This document shows positions 22,111 to 34,289 of a stretch of 64,000 nucleotides of DNA, piece after piece. Position 1 is the stretch's first letter; each line of letters opens with the position of its first letter. The position numbers and the translations under genes are program-made. Under the pieces are notes generated by a model. The model worked only from the letters and a program-made list of their open reading frames with translations, ran no database searches and was not told where the DNA came from. The DNA comes from Polytolypa hystricis UAMH7299 (lineage: Eukaryota; Ascomycota; Eurotiomycetes; Onygenales): contig PDNA01000049.1 of NCBI GenBank assembly GCA_002573605.1, positions 9,400 through 73,399 of the forward strand. Reading direction: 5' to 3'.

Positions 22111-22376
22111 ACCTTGAAGTATACACTGGCGCCTCTGATGTAGACGGTGTAGCCGGGCGGAACGTCGAACGGTTGGTACTCTGTTATAAGTTCTTGACCG
22201 CGTTGCGTTGCATCGTGGTGTGTTGGATTGTCCCCGGTTATCTCGTTGAGGATAGAGAGATAGTATCCTTTGAAATATATTTTCCTATGATGTTCGGTCG
22301 GCTCAAAGAAATGACTTGGAATGTCCACTTCTTTTCGCCCGGCGAGCGCCTCGTCACCTCTCTGTGAAATCCCCAT
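22107..22376 (-). CDS. Possible small protein (89 aa) or 3' exon
   Basis: ATG at 22376, stop at 22107, convergent with the preceding gene. The frame reads like real coding sequence (DIPSHFFEPTEHHRKIYF, DVPPGYTVYIRGASVYF). An acceptor-like ttaatc..tttcacag lies at the start, so it may instead be the last exon of a gene whose upstream part I could not define. No family recognised. Confidence 0.35.
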   Translation of the reverse strand: MGISQRGDEALAGRKEVDIPSHFFEPTEHHRKIYFKGYYLSILNEITGDNPTHHDATQRGQELITEYQPFDVPPGYTVYIRGASVYFKV

Positions 22377-23064
22377 GATTAACTGATGGGCATGGAAAAA
22401 CGCTAGAATAAGAATCGCTTACCCCCATAACTAAGAAGATGATTCGAGGACCTGCAGCACTTGTCGTTGCAATGCGGAAAAGGAATACAGCTGGAGAGGA
22501 AGGAATCCAACACAAAATAGAAAGCAAATGTAGAGCGTAACACCTTTTTCAGCGAGATGAAATAATGATTTCTCGGCTTTCGGTCGTGCTGCGATTTTAT
22601 GAGTGGAAGAGGGGCAGATAATAAAAAAAATGTTCAAGGAGGTGACGCGAAGATCGCCCCACTCTCAAGAGGGAGAAGGTGGCGTGTTCACGAACAACTT
22701 TGTCAGCCCCATGTGAGAAACAATCACATGCCTCTTCATTTCAATACCGGCTGACAGAAATCGTCTCTGTCCAATATCAGGTGACTCTCAATTAGGCAGC
22801 AATGCATAGCGAACCATCTATTGGGTGACATGCCACAAACAATCCTCAACGAGGATTCTAATGATGCAATACTTGTGAGGAGAAAGGACAAGAGAATAGT
22901 GGATTTAGGTTTGGGCCAATTTGAAAGTCCGCTGAGATTGATTTTTTCTGGTTAAAACGCGCACGAGCCATCTCATCAAACAGTACCATACCGAAATGAG
23001 ATTTACATGTGGCCAGTCGCAGGCCAAAGGAGCTAAGTGGGTCCATACAAAACAGCTGATTCGA
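22377..23064. other. Intergenic, nothing recognised
   Basis: About 700 bases. A hydrophobic minus-strand frame at 22431-22637 has no ATG. Confidence 0.45.
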
Positions 23065-24010
23065 TCAAGCAGAGTTTAATGTCAGCGCTTCCTTAGAAAC
23101 GCAGGTCGACTTCGAGAGTGAGATCACCATCCTCATTATACCAAATGTTGCGATCTGAAGCTACTCCTTGTTAGCTACATTTATGAGAATAATACAGAAG
23201 GTCTTACCGTTGAAAAATGTGTCCATAAATCCTGCCTAACGTACGCCGCAATAGTGAGAGCTGTTGAGAGGACCGACAATATTGCTGATGTTACGGACGT
23301 TGCCCTCAGAACACGTTGAGTGCGGATAACTTCGTAGCTGCGGGTTCCATTTGAAGAGTGCACGCAAGACACCCAGAGCCGGATATACTGAGAACAGAGG
23401 AATAAAAGTTCGCCAGAAGTGAGAGCCATACCCAATGAATAGAGGATATTGCGGCTCCTTGGAGAAATGCCTTCGACAAAGAATCTACGTGAGTTAGACG
23501 CAATCAGTTATGAAGGGAGCCCACAACCTACTGTATAAGCACAAGGACCTTGCAAACACTGATACTTATCGCAAAGTAGCCGATTAATCGAGAACGTAGT
23601 GTACTGAGACTCAGGTACTTAAGAAGTTAGCCTTGCTAAAAAGAAGAGGCGGTGCACTAGATTACCTCGTTTACTGTCTGTAGCACAAGAATGCAACCGA
23701 CTAACAATGCAAGAATTGGTCTCGAGTTATCTGTGGGAATGTGTGTTTAGACAGTGTCAAAAGGAGTGAGGCTCTGCTACTCACCATTCTTAAATGTTGG
23801 CTCATACACAGCGAGGATAAGCGACCCAATTGATCCAACAAATACTAGAAGCCCTACACCTGCCTGGCAGAGGACAGCCGCCTGATTCAGCGGCGCTAGT
23901 CGCCAAGTATTCCTGCGTGCGATCGAGCTGAACCAAACTGCGTGGCCACCCCCGCTGCAGACAGACGCTGCCACGGATGCAGTTAACTGGAATAGGCGGT
24001 GCGCTTCCAT
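23065..24010 (-). CDS. Multi-pass membrane protein of unknown function (249 aa)
   Basis: Five exons: 24010-23785, 23730-23666, 23617-23532, 23484-23208, 23160-23065. Introns are 47-54 bp, all GT..AG, with branch sites such as ggctaac and gctaac; one acceptor is AAG. Phases agree throughout. Hydrophobic segments lie at about residues 48-68 (GVGLLVFVGSIGSLILAVY), 78-95, 103-126, 133-157 and 180-203, so four or five membrane spans are likely, with short loops and a basic tail. I recognise no family. The last exon is the least certain: a second frame there would end NEDGDLTLEVDLRF, but it does not join in phase. Confidence 0.6.
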
Positions 24011-24958
24011 ATCTTTTGCTCTTTAATTCATGCGCTTTGCAGAGGGATCCGTCCATGATTTACGTTGCAGGATACTCTTATATATCTTTTCTGGAAGCTG
24101 TAAGCATGATCACTAGACCTTCAAAAGCGGAAGTAGCCTATTCCTTGGGAGAAGTCAATGTTGGACATATATTATCACGTCGGACGCATACTGAACTTAA
24201 GTAACCCATTACTTCCAACCTATATACCTGACTTAGCAAGTCACATCACGTCCATCGCATGCTGTACTTAAGTAAGTCATCACTCTCTGACTACAAGTCC
24301 AACTTGGCAAGCCACGTCCCATCCAGTGAGTTTTATCCCTGACTGTCTGATGAACCAAGGCCGTGCCACGGCACACTACTTCAGAACAGATGCCACCACT
24401 GCTTCAATATGAGCCTGCGATGCCAAGACCATCCACAAACGGGTGTATGGTTACCAATGAGAGACTTGGACCGACCTCAGTCAGGGGAGACGGCAGGGAC
24501 GGAACGTTATGAGCTGACGCTCCGAGCCCAGTGCTGATCTTGCTGTCAAGTTTTTTTAGTACATTTCAGCGTTGCAGCATTTGTTTTCCAGATCGACAAC
24601 TCACTTCTGCAAGGTTCCCCTACGCTTCCCACAACCCTTACCTGCAGATAAGACAATTGATGGCTGGGGGGATATGCTGAATAGTTCTGAATACGGTGAA
24701 AATGTTCCTTGTGATTACAATGAAGATTGAGATTCTTTTCGGTTCCTGAAATGGCTCCCTCATAGATGCAAGAGGCCTGATCACGTGCAAATCCACTTCC
24801 GCAACAGTTCAGTCCGTATAGTGTAATACCTATTGCAACCCTTCCCATAGCTATAAACCCGCCCTATCCATGGTAATCCCGTGCATCAGTCGTAGTAGGC
24901 TACATACATTGCATACGCTTTCTCATAACACAAACAACATAAACTACACACTACTAAC
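24011..24958. other. Intergenic with a short tandem duplication
   Basis: About 950 bases. Positions 24176-24322 carry an imperfect duplication (see that entry). A 100-aa minus-strand frame with ATG (24848-24546) shows no family features and is Cys-scattered; not accepted as a gene. Confidence 0.45.
24176..24322. repeat. Imperfect tandem duplication of about 74 bp
   Basis: cacgtcggacgcatactgaa at 24176 recurs as cacgtccatcgcatgctgta at about 24248. Both run through acttaagtaa, a cctgac or ctgac stretch and acttagcaagtcac or acttggcaagccac. It lies in the promoter region of the membrane-protein gene. Confidence 0.6.
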
Positions 24959-27601
24959 TTACTCGCAATTGAGTAGGTCCCCGATCTCGTCACTCTCCTT
25001 CAGAATTCGGCGGGCCGCCTTGGCGTCAACCCCCATGTCGTCCCGGACCAGCATCACCAGCAGTTCGGGCACCAGGACCTCCTGGGCGTATACAACGGCA
25101 CCGTACGTTGAGACAAGGATATCGATCCCCTTGAGGGAGTCGATGTCCCGCGCGAAATGACGCACGACGTGCTCCAGTCTGGGAAGAATGAATCAGCACC
25201 AATGTTGTTTCCCCTGCCCCGGTTCGCCAGGACTCGATACTCACAGAAGCCCATCTCCTCGAGGGCCATAGTAGCCCGCCCTGTGCAGCACACCCTTGGA
25301 GAGGCTCGCTCTCCCGTGCTTCCGCACTGTCTTGTCCAAAGCGCGCTTGTACTGGGAGCTGTATCCCGGGTCGAGGACACAGCGCAGGCGAGCATGGTAT
25401 TGAACTAAGCGGTGGTCGAGGCTGTCCCATGCAATAAAGGGATAGTGGCGTTGAGACCATTCCCGCCGTGCAGTCTCCTTTCGGTGACCTTTGCAGAACT
25501 CCCGCTGCTCGCGGAACCGCATGCGGGTTGGGTCCACAGACTGAGAGGCGCCCAGAGCCTGCACATCAACGGTGCACTTGCATATAGGGCAGACAGTGAT
25601 GGACGTCGAAGGCCGAGGTGGTCTGCTGGACTTCGCCTGTGGCTCGGCCACATCATCGTCCCCCTGCAACCGTTCGTGCGGGGAGTGGTGTGGGCTGCCA
25701 AGGGGACTCAGGACGTTGGATACCGGCAAAGGAAGGGCTACGGAGACATCAGAATCCATTCAGGCGCCATTAACGCACAGGCGAACAGGTAATAAGGAAG
25801 CGCGGACTGCAGGCGCCTCAGCAGCTCACAGGATAGCGGGGTGCGTGCTTACATTCTTTCTTCCCCCGCTTCCGCTTGCCGATCGCCGGACTGCATGTCA
25901 CTGGCCTCTCCCGGGATTTTCTCGTGTACCATCTCTGCAGCAGGGAGCCTGGTGATCTGTGTGGAAATCGCTCCTCAATCTCTGACCAAGGTAACCCCTC
26001 CCTCATCAATGCGGTCAGGCGGTCATCTTCATCCGTCGTCCAGCGAGCTCTCCGCCTCTCCTTCCTGTCATGATCGACAGCCCTGTCGTCCTCGGCCACG
26101 CTCCCAACACCGGAAACTGCCGTCGGTCGGCGTGCACAGGATGATGTGGTCGTCGAGCAGCCGGCGGTGATTTTACGAGTGAATTCTATCATCAAGCACT
26201 GGAGCCTCTGAGCTTGCTCTGGAGACAACAGCGGAATGCGGCCTCCTGTCCACTCGGCGCTACTCGGGCACTCCGAGCCAGGAACTCGTCCATGATCTGC
26301 TCCACAAATCGGAGACCGACGCTGCTGCGGCGGACTACGCAGGGACGTGGTGCGGTGAGGCTGTGGGGAGACTTTGCGCGTCTTCGATGGCTTCTCTGGG
26401 CAACTTTCCTCCTCGCTGCTTGTGCGGTAATCATCATCGGAGCCATCCGAATCCTCGCTCGAACTACTTAGGACAGCTATGCTCGTGTCGTCATCCCTCT
26501 TGCGCTTGCGGTTGGGGAAAGCCTCACGTCGGTTCGAAGTTCTCCTGTCGTAATCTCGCAGCTGATTATCAATTTCTCGGCGTGGGCTTCCTGTCTCGCT
26601 GTCAGGGCGGCGTGTGAAGGGCGGCACTTGGACCGCGATCATGGTTTGCATACCGCCAGTCTTAGACGGGCGATTTCTCTTGGGTGGGTGCGAAGTGTCT
26701 CTGCCGCCAATCGTGCTGGCGGCTTTGCCGCCCCCATCTTCTGCTGCGGGGGACCCGGAGATCGATGTGGCACAGCTGGAACTTGGACAGGGTCGAGGGG
26801 AGAAGTCATCGCACAGGCTGGAGCCATCCACGGTGCTGTCGTCGGGCTCTATCATGATCGGCCGCTCGACAGGCTGTGTGAGACAGGGATCTCGACCTGG
26901 CTCTGAGCTGGAGCTTTGGAGGTTGTCGGTAGCCAATCCATGCTGCGGACTAGCATTGGTACAGAGAGGAACGCTACTAGTCAGAATAGTGGCCGTTGAA
27001 GAAGGGTTGCTGTCCGCCTCCTCCAACACCCCATCCTCATTCCCATGAAGAGTATCTGGAGAGCGCCCGAACGGCCCATGTTAGCAACCAGTCAAGAATG
27101 CCAATATCACGCCTGGGAATATAAAGTTTGGGGGAGGAATGGCTGTTTACCTTTGGACTGGTGTCTTCTATCGCTCGCGCGCCGGCTCAGCACTAATTCA
27201 GTGGAATCATAGGACGGCGAAATACGGGCAAGGGAATTGGACTCGGTAGCGTCGGCGCATGTTGTGATCGCAGCCTTGTCAAAATACGGATCAAAATCTC
27301 TCCCTGCACCTGACGGATAATGGTCCCCACCGCCGTTGGGCTGCACCGAGGGCTGCACCGAGGGAGAAGTAGCAGAGGCGTAGCCGGGGGAAGGAGGACG
27401 ACGGGGCAAAGGGTGCGAGAAGGGTTGAGGGGTGATTGACGGTGCATTACAGGTCTGGGGGGGAGGGAGCTGGGAGAATGTAGGGGAAAAGCGATCATGG
27501 GGGAATACAGGCAACGGGGAAGTGAGAGCTGGGGGGTTGGTGGTTCTAGCGACCTTGGAAGCGAAATCAGACAGTGTACAGACACTCCAGGAGGAATCCA
27601 T
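24959..27601 (-). CDS. Myb-like plus RTC4-domain protein (788 aa)
   Basis: Four exons: 27601-27151, 27055-25853, 25737-25245, 25178-24959, with introns of 95, 115 and 66 bp and all phases consistent. Residues about 484-530 (ARWTTDEDDRLTALMREGLP, WSEIEERFPHRSPGSLLQRW) form a Myb/SANT-like repeat, followed by basic KRKRGKK. After intron 2 comes SLPLPVSNVLSP, a CPIC-x-C zinc-like pair at about 601 with a downstream FCKGH, then AGYYGPRG, VLVPELLVMLVRDDMGV and AARRILKESDEIGDLL. This is the RTC4 domain named from yeast 'restriction of telomere capping 4'. The N-terminal half is disordered and rich in Pro and Ser. A likely nuclear/chromatin role is inferred from the two domains. Confidence 0.85.
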
Positions 27602-29205
27602 GTTCAGCAATCGAAAGTGTGGTTGCTACAGATCAACAGGCCAAAGGAATCTGCTCAGGGCATTCACAAGGAGAAAAAGAGGGTCTTAAGTACAATTTCA
27701 CCACACCATCCTCACTGTCTTGTCCTTTTCCTCTTCACTGTATCATCGAAACACACAAGTACGCCTCGCTTCGCTTCGCCTCTCTGCCTGCAGTGAAGCT
27801 AATCAAAATGACAAGAGTTTACACCTCTCCAGCCGCATTCAAAGGAAGAATCCGAAACTCAGCCCCCAAGTGCTCCAGTCGCAACAAGGAAAGATCCCCG
27901 CCCATGTAACACATGAATGCAACCTAGCCCAGCGCACCTGACAGCAGTCACTGCGTCGGCGTCTCCGTGGAACAGACTACGCCTCCTCCAGCCTGGTCAA
28001 ACCTCGCTAAGACCGTCCTAGACATGGGGGGGTGGGGACGACAGACAAACCAGGCACCAGTCCTGCAGGGTGGAAGAGTCAGCTTGTGACAAGTGGGCCT
28101 TCGCGTGCAGCATCAATCTCCGAGCTGACGCAGCCCCCTCTCGCCTTTTTGCTCTGCAGCCAGCCAAAGAAGGTCGCCACCGCACCCATCCCCGCTCGGT
28201 CTGCATGACACGGCCCGTGGAAAGATGCAACGCACAGCAACCCCCAATGATTCGCTGCAACCAGAACGCGTGATCGTACGAATTTCGCAGCGGGATGCCG
28301 GTCCGGACCGCTAAAAGCCAACCGGCACTCACCCTGCGACCCCCTGCGACTCTCTGAGACACGGTGAGTGACGTGGATGCTGCGGGCATATCGGGAAACC
28401 TCGTCCAATCGATCCCTTGCATGATCGCTCAGCTCCGTGATGGCTTCAGCCGAAGGAACAGGTGGCAGCGGCATCAGTTCCAGCTGTGCCGCAATAACCG
28501 GGAATCGCCTCCCCCCCCCCCTGGTTTCAAGCACGCATTGCGAGTGCTACTGGCCTGAGGCTATTATGCGATTGGCTCGGCAGAAGGCACCGCGAGCGGG
28601 ATGAGACAATGCATGTGACAACAGTGAAGGGAAAAGCATCGCAGGCAGGCAGACTTCGGCAGACAGAGTCAGCCGGTGGGCAGTAGCAACGGGCCAGCAA
28701 TTCTCTAGAGGCCATCTATCCCTCCAGAGGGTCAGGTGAAAATCGGAGCGCCGTAGGCCAAGGGCGGTATCAGGGATGTCGCCCGAGAGGATCGCGCGGC
28801 GCCTTGCAAAAATCGACCACTAGAAGAGAAGTAAGAATACGGGGGAAGGGGGGGTAACGGTGGGACGCGCAAACGCGATTGGCCGAGCAGAAAACCGGGT
28901 GAGTCAAGTGCGCCCTGGGGACAGGGATCCGAGCGAGGTCAGAGAGAGGCAGCGAAGTGGCCGGCCGTGGAGGGAAAAAGGACGTAGAAGTGCGTGCACA
29001 ACAGAGGGTGGTCGAAGCATCTTATATAGTCACCACGGACGACGCAAGCTGGAGGGTCGCGAGATCGGTCGCGCGCTAGCCCCGAAGCGGCCGCGCTAGT
29101 CCAGAACAGGCCGAGCGTGGGCCGAAAGTGCCGCGCTAGACCAGATCGGGGTGGCGCCTTGCCGGATGGGCGCTGACGACCGAAGCGGCCGCGCCGAGGC
29201 AAATT
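27602..29205. other. GC-rich intergenic region up to the AT-rich boundary
   Basis: About 1.6 kb with many long open frames on both strands, as expected from high GC; none has both an ATG and family features. It holds a C12 run (28511-28522) and the promoter of the RTC4-type gene. Its last 140 bases carry short GC-rich repeats (see next entry). Confidence 0.45.
29068..29200. repeat. GC-rich short repeats at the block boundary
   Basis: ccgaagcggccgcg occurs at 29082-29095 and 29180-29193, and ccgcgctagtccaga (29091) recurs as ccgcgctagaccaga (29131). Two NotI sites (gcggccgc) result. The sequence switches to over 80% A+T by eye within a few bases, at about 29205. Confidence 0.65.
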
Positions 29206-30333
29206 GAAATTCTACTGTAATCTTATTTTTATTATATAATTTAATATATTTATATCTATAATTACAGATTTTATAGAATTAAAATATTTTTATTTTTATT
29301 TTTATTTTTATTTTTTTTAAAAAACTTTTTTAATAGCTTTAAATATTTTCTGTTGTTATTCTTTCTAATAAAACTTAATATTTTTCTTGAAAAGTAAGAT
29401 TAGAAATTTTATTAAATTTAAAAACTTTTTTATAAACTATTAATAGTAATTTATAAATTTATATAATATCTAAATTTTAATTACAGTTTTTAATATTAAT
29501 TACTTTTTTATTACTTAAATTTTTACTGAATTTATCTGTATTCTTTCTATAGTAATAATATATTCTAGAAATTTAATTTTTTTTTAGAAAATTTACATTT
29601 TTCTAGTTTTAATAGTATATTTTTTTATAGCTTATTAAATATTATCTTTACTTTCTCAGTATATTCTATTCTTATATTATTAATAAAGATCAGAATATTA
29701 TTTAGATATACAACTATAAAATTATTCAGAAATTTGTAAACAAGTTTATTAATTATTACTTGAAATATTACTAGTATATTAATTAATCTAAATAGTATAA
29801 TTAAGTATTCAAAGTATCTATAGTATATTCTGAATACTGTCTTTTATTTTATTTTATTTTTTTATTTTATTTTAATTATATCCTGCTCTTAAATTCAGTA
29901 AAGTAAATTTTTTAATTTCTTAAAATCAGTTTTATATCTTTTTAATTAATAGTAATAGATATTAATTTTTAATTATAATACTGTTTAATTATTAATAATC
30001 TATATACAGTTATAACTTGCTATTTTTTTTTAATATAAAAAAAATAAAGTATTCTACTGGTAATATTAATAATTTGATAAATTCTTTCTTTAAATTTTTA
30101 TTAATATATTAGTATAATTTCTTTAATTCTTTTTTATTTAATTAATATATTAATCTGTATATTAGCTCTTTTCTTTTTAGTAATAATATCTTGTAGTTCT
30201 ATTTTCTATATTTTAATAAATTCTTGACAGCTTTTTTTTTTAAATATTTCTCTATAGTTTCAATATTTTTTAAATACTATTTTTCTAACTTTTTCAGATA
30301 TATTTTAACTTGTCTTCCTGAATAAAGTCTTAG
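29206..30333 (-). mobile_element. Gypsy element H, reverse-transcriptase fragment
   Basis: The reverse complement reads from the N-terminal RT region (ISEKVRKIV, KELIYRLIY, NKKELKKLY) to the catalytic block (IVVYLNNILIFI, equivalent to YLDDILIF). It is cut off at the GC boundary around the RNase H start, so the 3' half of H is missing. Its first bases on the minus strand (CTAAGACTTTA) continue the same host sequence that ends at 45548 (..ACTGCTAAG), which ties both pieces to one element. Confidence 0.75.
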
Positions 30334-30927
30334 TATTACAGATTAATAAGAATTATTAATTAATAATAACTTAGAAAGAAGAGGTGCAGTAGAACAGGAA
30401 GAACTTACAGAGCTAGAAATTATATAACTAGAGAATTATATAACTAAAACAGTAAACTTAATAGATTTAATAAAATTAATAGATCTAGATCTATTATATC
30501 TATATAATTTACTAGATTTACTACAGGTTTCTTATTATATATATAAAGAATATATTTTCTTTATCTTTAAAAATAGAAGTCTTTTACTTTATATTTAATA
30601 ATAATACTGATTTTAAATTTATTTTAAATTTTAAATTACTAGCTACAACTGTACTGTAATTTTATTTTGATATTATATAAGCTTTATTTTTATATTCTAT
30701 TAAATTCTTTCTAATATACAGTGTATAACTGTTCTCTGACTAGATTATTTTATTTCTTTGAAAAAGTAAATTACTTTTTATTATTACAGTAAGCTAAGGC
30801 CTACAACACTGACTTAAAGTAATAAACAAGCTTAGTATATACTAGAGTGTATCTTCTAAGAGTATTACAAATTTTTGAAGTTTAGTTAGATTCTATTCTA
30901 CTTAATTAAACAAGATATTTTATAATA
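30334..30927 (+). repeat. 5' LTR of Gypsy element X
   Basis: 594 bp, beginning TATTACAG and ending TTATAATA, RIP-altered forms of TGTTACAG...TGTAACA seen better preserved in other copies. Preceded by the 5-bp TSD CTTAG (30329-30333). Followed by the same leader sequence (attgaatatc...) as the other 5' LTRs. Confidence 0.8.
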
Positions 30928-33505
30928 TATTGAATATCTATTTTTTAAAGTATTAGTTTAAAAAATATAAAACTATTTTAAAGACTTTTAATTATATAAG
31001 TTTATAAATCTTTTCAGAATTTTTCAATTATATAAAATTATAATAAACTCTCTTTATCTTTTAATTATACAAGATAAAGAATATCTTTATTATTCAGATA
31101 AATATTATTCTAATAGAAGAAAAATTAATTAATAGAAAAATATATCTATAGCAGTTACAGTACAAGTTTTACTAGCTAGAATTTAAAAGCTTGAAAACAA
31201 GATCAAGAAATAACAGAGAATAATTAATTAAATATATAAATAAATAGTTAATATCAAGAATAAAATTACAGTACAATCTACAGGCTAGAAAAAAGAAAAT
31301 ATAGTAAAAAAAGTAAAAATACAATTTTTTAATAAAATTAAGAGCAGGTTTTAATCTTTTCTAGTATATTTTAAAATTTATTTTTAATTTAATATTAAAT
31401 TAATTAAAACTAATAAATGCTTAATAGCAGTAAAATACTTGTAAGAAAAAGCAGCAGTATAGATATAACTCTATTTAATAATATAGTTTAATAGAAAAGA
31501 TTTTAGAGATTTTATATTTATTAAAACTAAGAAAAATTTTATAATAAAGAATTTTAAACTGTTTAAAAATATATTAACAGTAAATTTTAAAATTACTGAT
31601 AAAGAAGTAACAGTAGTATAGAAAATTAAATAAATTTAATAAATAAAAAATACAGCTAGATATTTAGTAGAATTCTAAAAACTAGCTGCAGTATTAAACT
31701 GAAATAATAATATATTAATAAAAGCTATATACAATGAATTCAAAGAAAAAATTAAAAATAAAATAATTAAATTAAAGAAATAACTCTATATACTATTTAA
31801 AATAATTAAATATACAGTATATATAGATACAAGAATTTAAGAAAAATACCTAGAATAAAAAGAATATAAATACTTTTTAAATTATACAGTAAAGTAATAG
31901 AATTGTAAAGAAAACTATAATTTTTATAAATTATAATCTATAGAACTAAATATAACTATAAGAAATCAGAACTATAAAAAAAATAAACTATATTAAAAGA
32001 AATTATATTTCTTTTACAAGAAATTAAAATACTTTACAAGAAATTGCTATAAGAAATATAGAAACCAGCTATAATAAAAGCTAAAAGTAATTATAAAGAA
32101 ATAATACTACTTTACTGCTGATATAAATAGAAATAAGTAATAATTTTTATATATAACTAAAGCTGAAACTAGTAATACAGAAAATAAATAAAATAAGTTA
32201 TAAAATAATATAGTAGAACAGATATTTCAAAAGCTAATAAAAACTTAATAAACAGAAATTGACAGTAAAGTAATTAAATTAACTGAAACAGTAAAAATAG
32301 AGTATTTATTATCTAATTACAAGAATTTATACTGGAAAGAGTATAAAAAATAGTAAAAATCAGAAAATCTACAGTAAAATAGCAAAGATTATAACTATTA
32401 CTAAAAAAAGAAAAACTAGAATATTATAAATTTAAAGTATTTATAATACTACAAATTTTCTATATTTATATACAATTATAAATAGTATAAGAAAATACAA
32501 GATAAGAAAATTCAGTAAATCAGAAATAATTTAATTTATTATTATTATAAATTATATAGATATAATATAACAGATTACAAATAATATAATAAAGTTAAAA
32601 TATAAAAGAATATATTAGTTATTTTATTATATATATAGTTGTTTATTCTACTAAGAAGTAAAAGATAATTACTACTATTTAAATCTACTGAAGCAGCTGA
32701 AAGCAATTCAAACTGAAGAATTATAGCTAAAATAATATATAATCTCAAATTTTAATAAGAATAAAAATACAGAAAAACTGTAGAAAGAGATTATAAACTA
32801 TATTTACTACAAAACAAATCAGGAAATAACCAGTTACTACTAAGCTAAATTAAAGAATAATAATAAGTACAGAGTCAGAGTAACAACTTGATTATTATAT
32901 TAAATAAACAATTGCAGAATATACTGCAAAAAAAAGTAAGCTGAAATAATAACTACAGACTTATAGCAGGACAAAGCTAAGATATTATAAAATTAACTAA
33001 AAGAAAACAAACCTGGAATATTTAAAATCTGAAAAGAACTAATTAAATAATAGATAACAGCATTTAAAGGAATTTTAAAAGATTTATTATAGAAATTAAA
33101 ATAGAAAACTAATACTTTATAACTATAAATAGAAAATAATAGTATTACTATAAACAAGTACCTGTAAATAATATAACAGAATAGTTATTAATTAATATAA
33201 ATTAAAACAGCTATCTAGCAGTTGCTGTAATCTTGGAAGAATATTATATATATATTTTAATTAACTCAGAAGCAACTGAAATTTTTATAAACAGAAATTT
33301 TATAAAAAAAATTAAGCTATTAATAGAATTAAAGAAATAACTGTATTAATTAAATAAATTAAATAGAAGTTAGTTAAACTTTATATAATAAAAAATATAT
33401 CTGAAATTATTAGTAATATAGAAATATTAAAAGCTTGTAAATTTTAATATAATTAATTTAAAAAGTTATAATATAGTTTTAAAACTACTTTAATTGAAGC
33501 TGTAT
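30928..33505 (+). mobile_element. Gypsy element X, gag and protease part
   Basis: Degenerate gag and start of pol, colinear with E1 34082-37030. Ends at the GTATA target site where E1 inserted. Confidence 0.75.
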
Positions 33506-34081
33506 ATATTACAGACTAATAGAGACTATTAGTTAACAATAATTCAGAGAGGTAAAAGCACAGCAGAATAAAAAAACTAGTAAAACTTGAGAATTATATA
33601 ACTGGAAGATTATATAATTCAAAGTAGTAGAACTAGTAGTACTGGTAAATTTATCTACTAGATCTACTAGATCTACTAAGAAAATTATTATATATATAAA
33701 AAATATATTTTCTCTACTTTTAAAAATAGAAGTCTTCTACTTTGTATTCAATAATAATACTAATTTTAGACTTACTCTTAGTTCTAGATTACTAGCTATA
33801 ACAGTACTGCAATTCTATTTTAATATTATATATACTTTATCTTAGTATTTTATTAGGCCTTCTCTGATATACAGTACAAGGCTGTTCTCTAGTTAGATTA
33901 CTTTATTTCTTTAGAAAAGTAAATTATCTTCTATCACTACAGTGAGCTAAGGCCTATAATGCCAGCTTAGAGTAATAAGCAAGCTTGATATATACTAGAG
34001 TATATTTTCTAAAGGTATTATAGATTTCTGAAGTTTAGTTTAGATTCTGCTCTGTTTAATTGGATAAAGTACTTTATAATA
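33506..34081 (+). repeat. 5' LTR of E1
   Basis: 576 bp, TATTACAG...TTATAATA. It lacks the 54-bp internal duplication carried by the 3' LTR. Confidence 0.8.
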
Positions 34082-34289
34082 TATTAAATATCTATCTTTT
34101 AAAGTATCAGCTTGAAGAATATAAAACTATATTAAAAACTTTTAACTATATAAATCTATAAACTTCTTTAAAATTTTTTAACTATACAAGGTTACAATAA
34201 CTCTCTTTGTTTTTTGACTATATAAAATAAAGAATACTTTGTTAATTTAGATAAGTATCACTGTAGCTTAGAAAGAATTAATTAATAGA

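Noticed and set aside
23209..23503. Alternative reading of the membrane-protein region giving GSHFWRTFIPLFSVYPALG
   Set aside because: It reads naturally but meets a TAG and cannot be joined in phase to upstream exons; the frame containing MALTSGELLFLCSQYIRLW joins perfectly.
24546..24848. 100-codon minus-strand frame with ATG
   Set aside because: No domain, signal or splice support; downstream of the RTC4-type gene.
28079..28534. 151-codon minus-strand frame in GC-rich DNA
   Set aside because: No ATG at its start, and several overlapping frames are equally open because of high GC.
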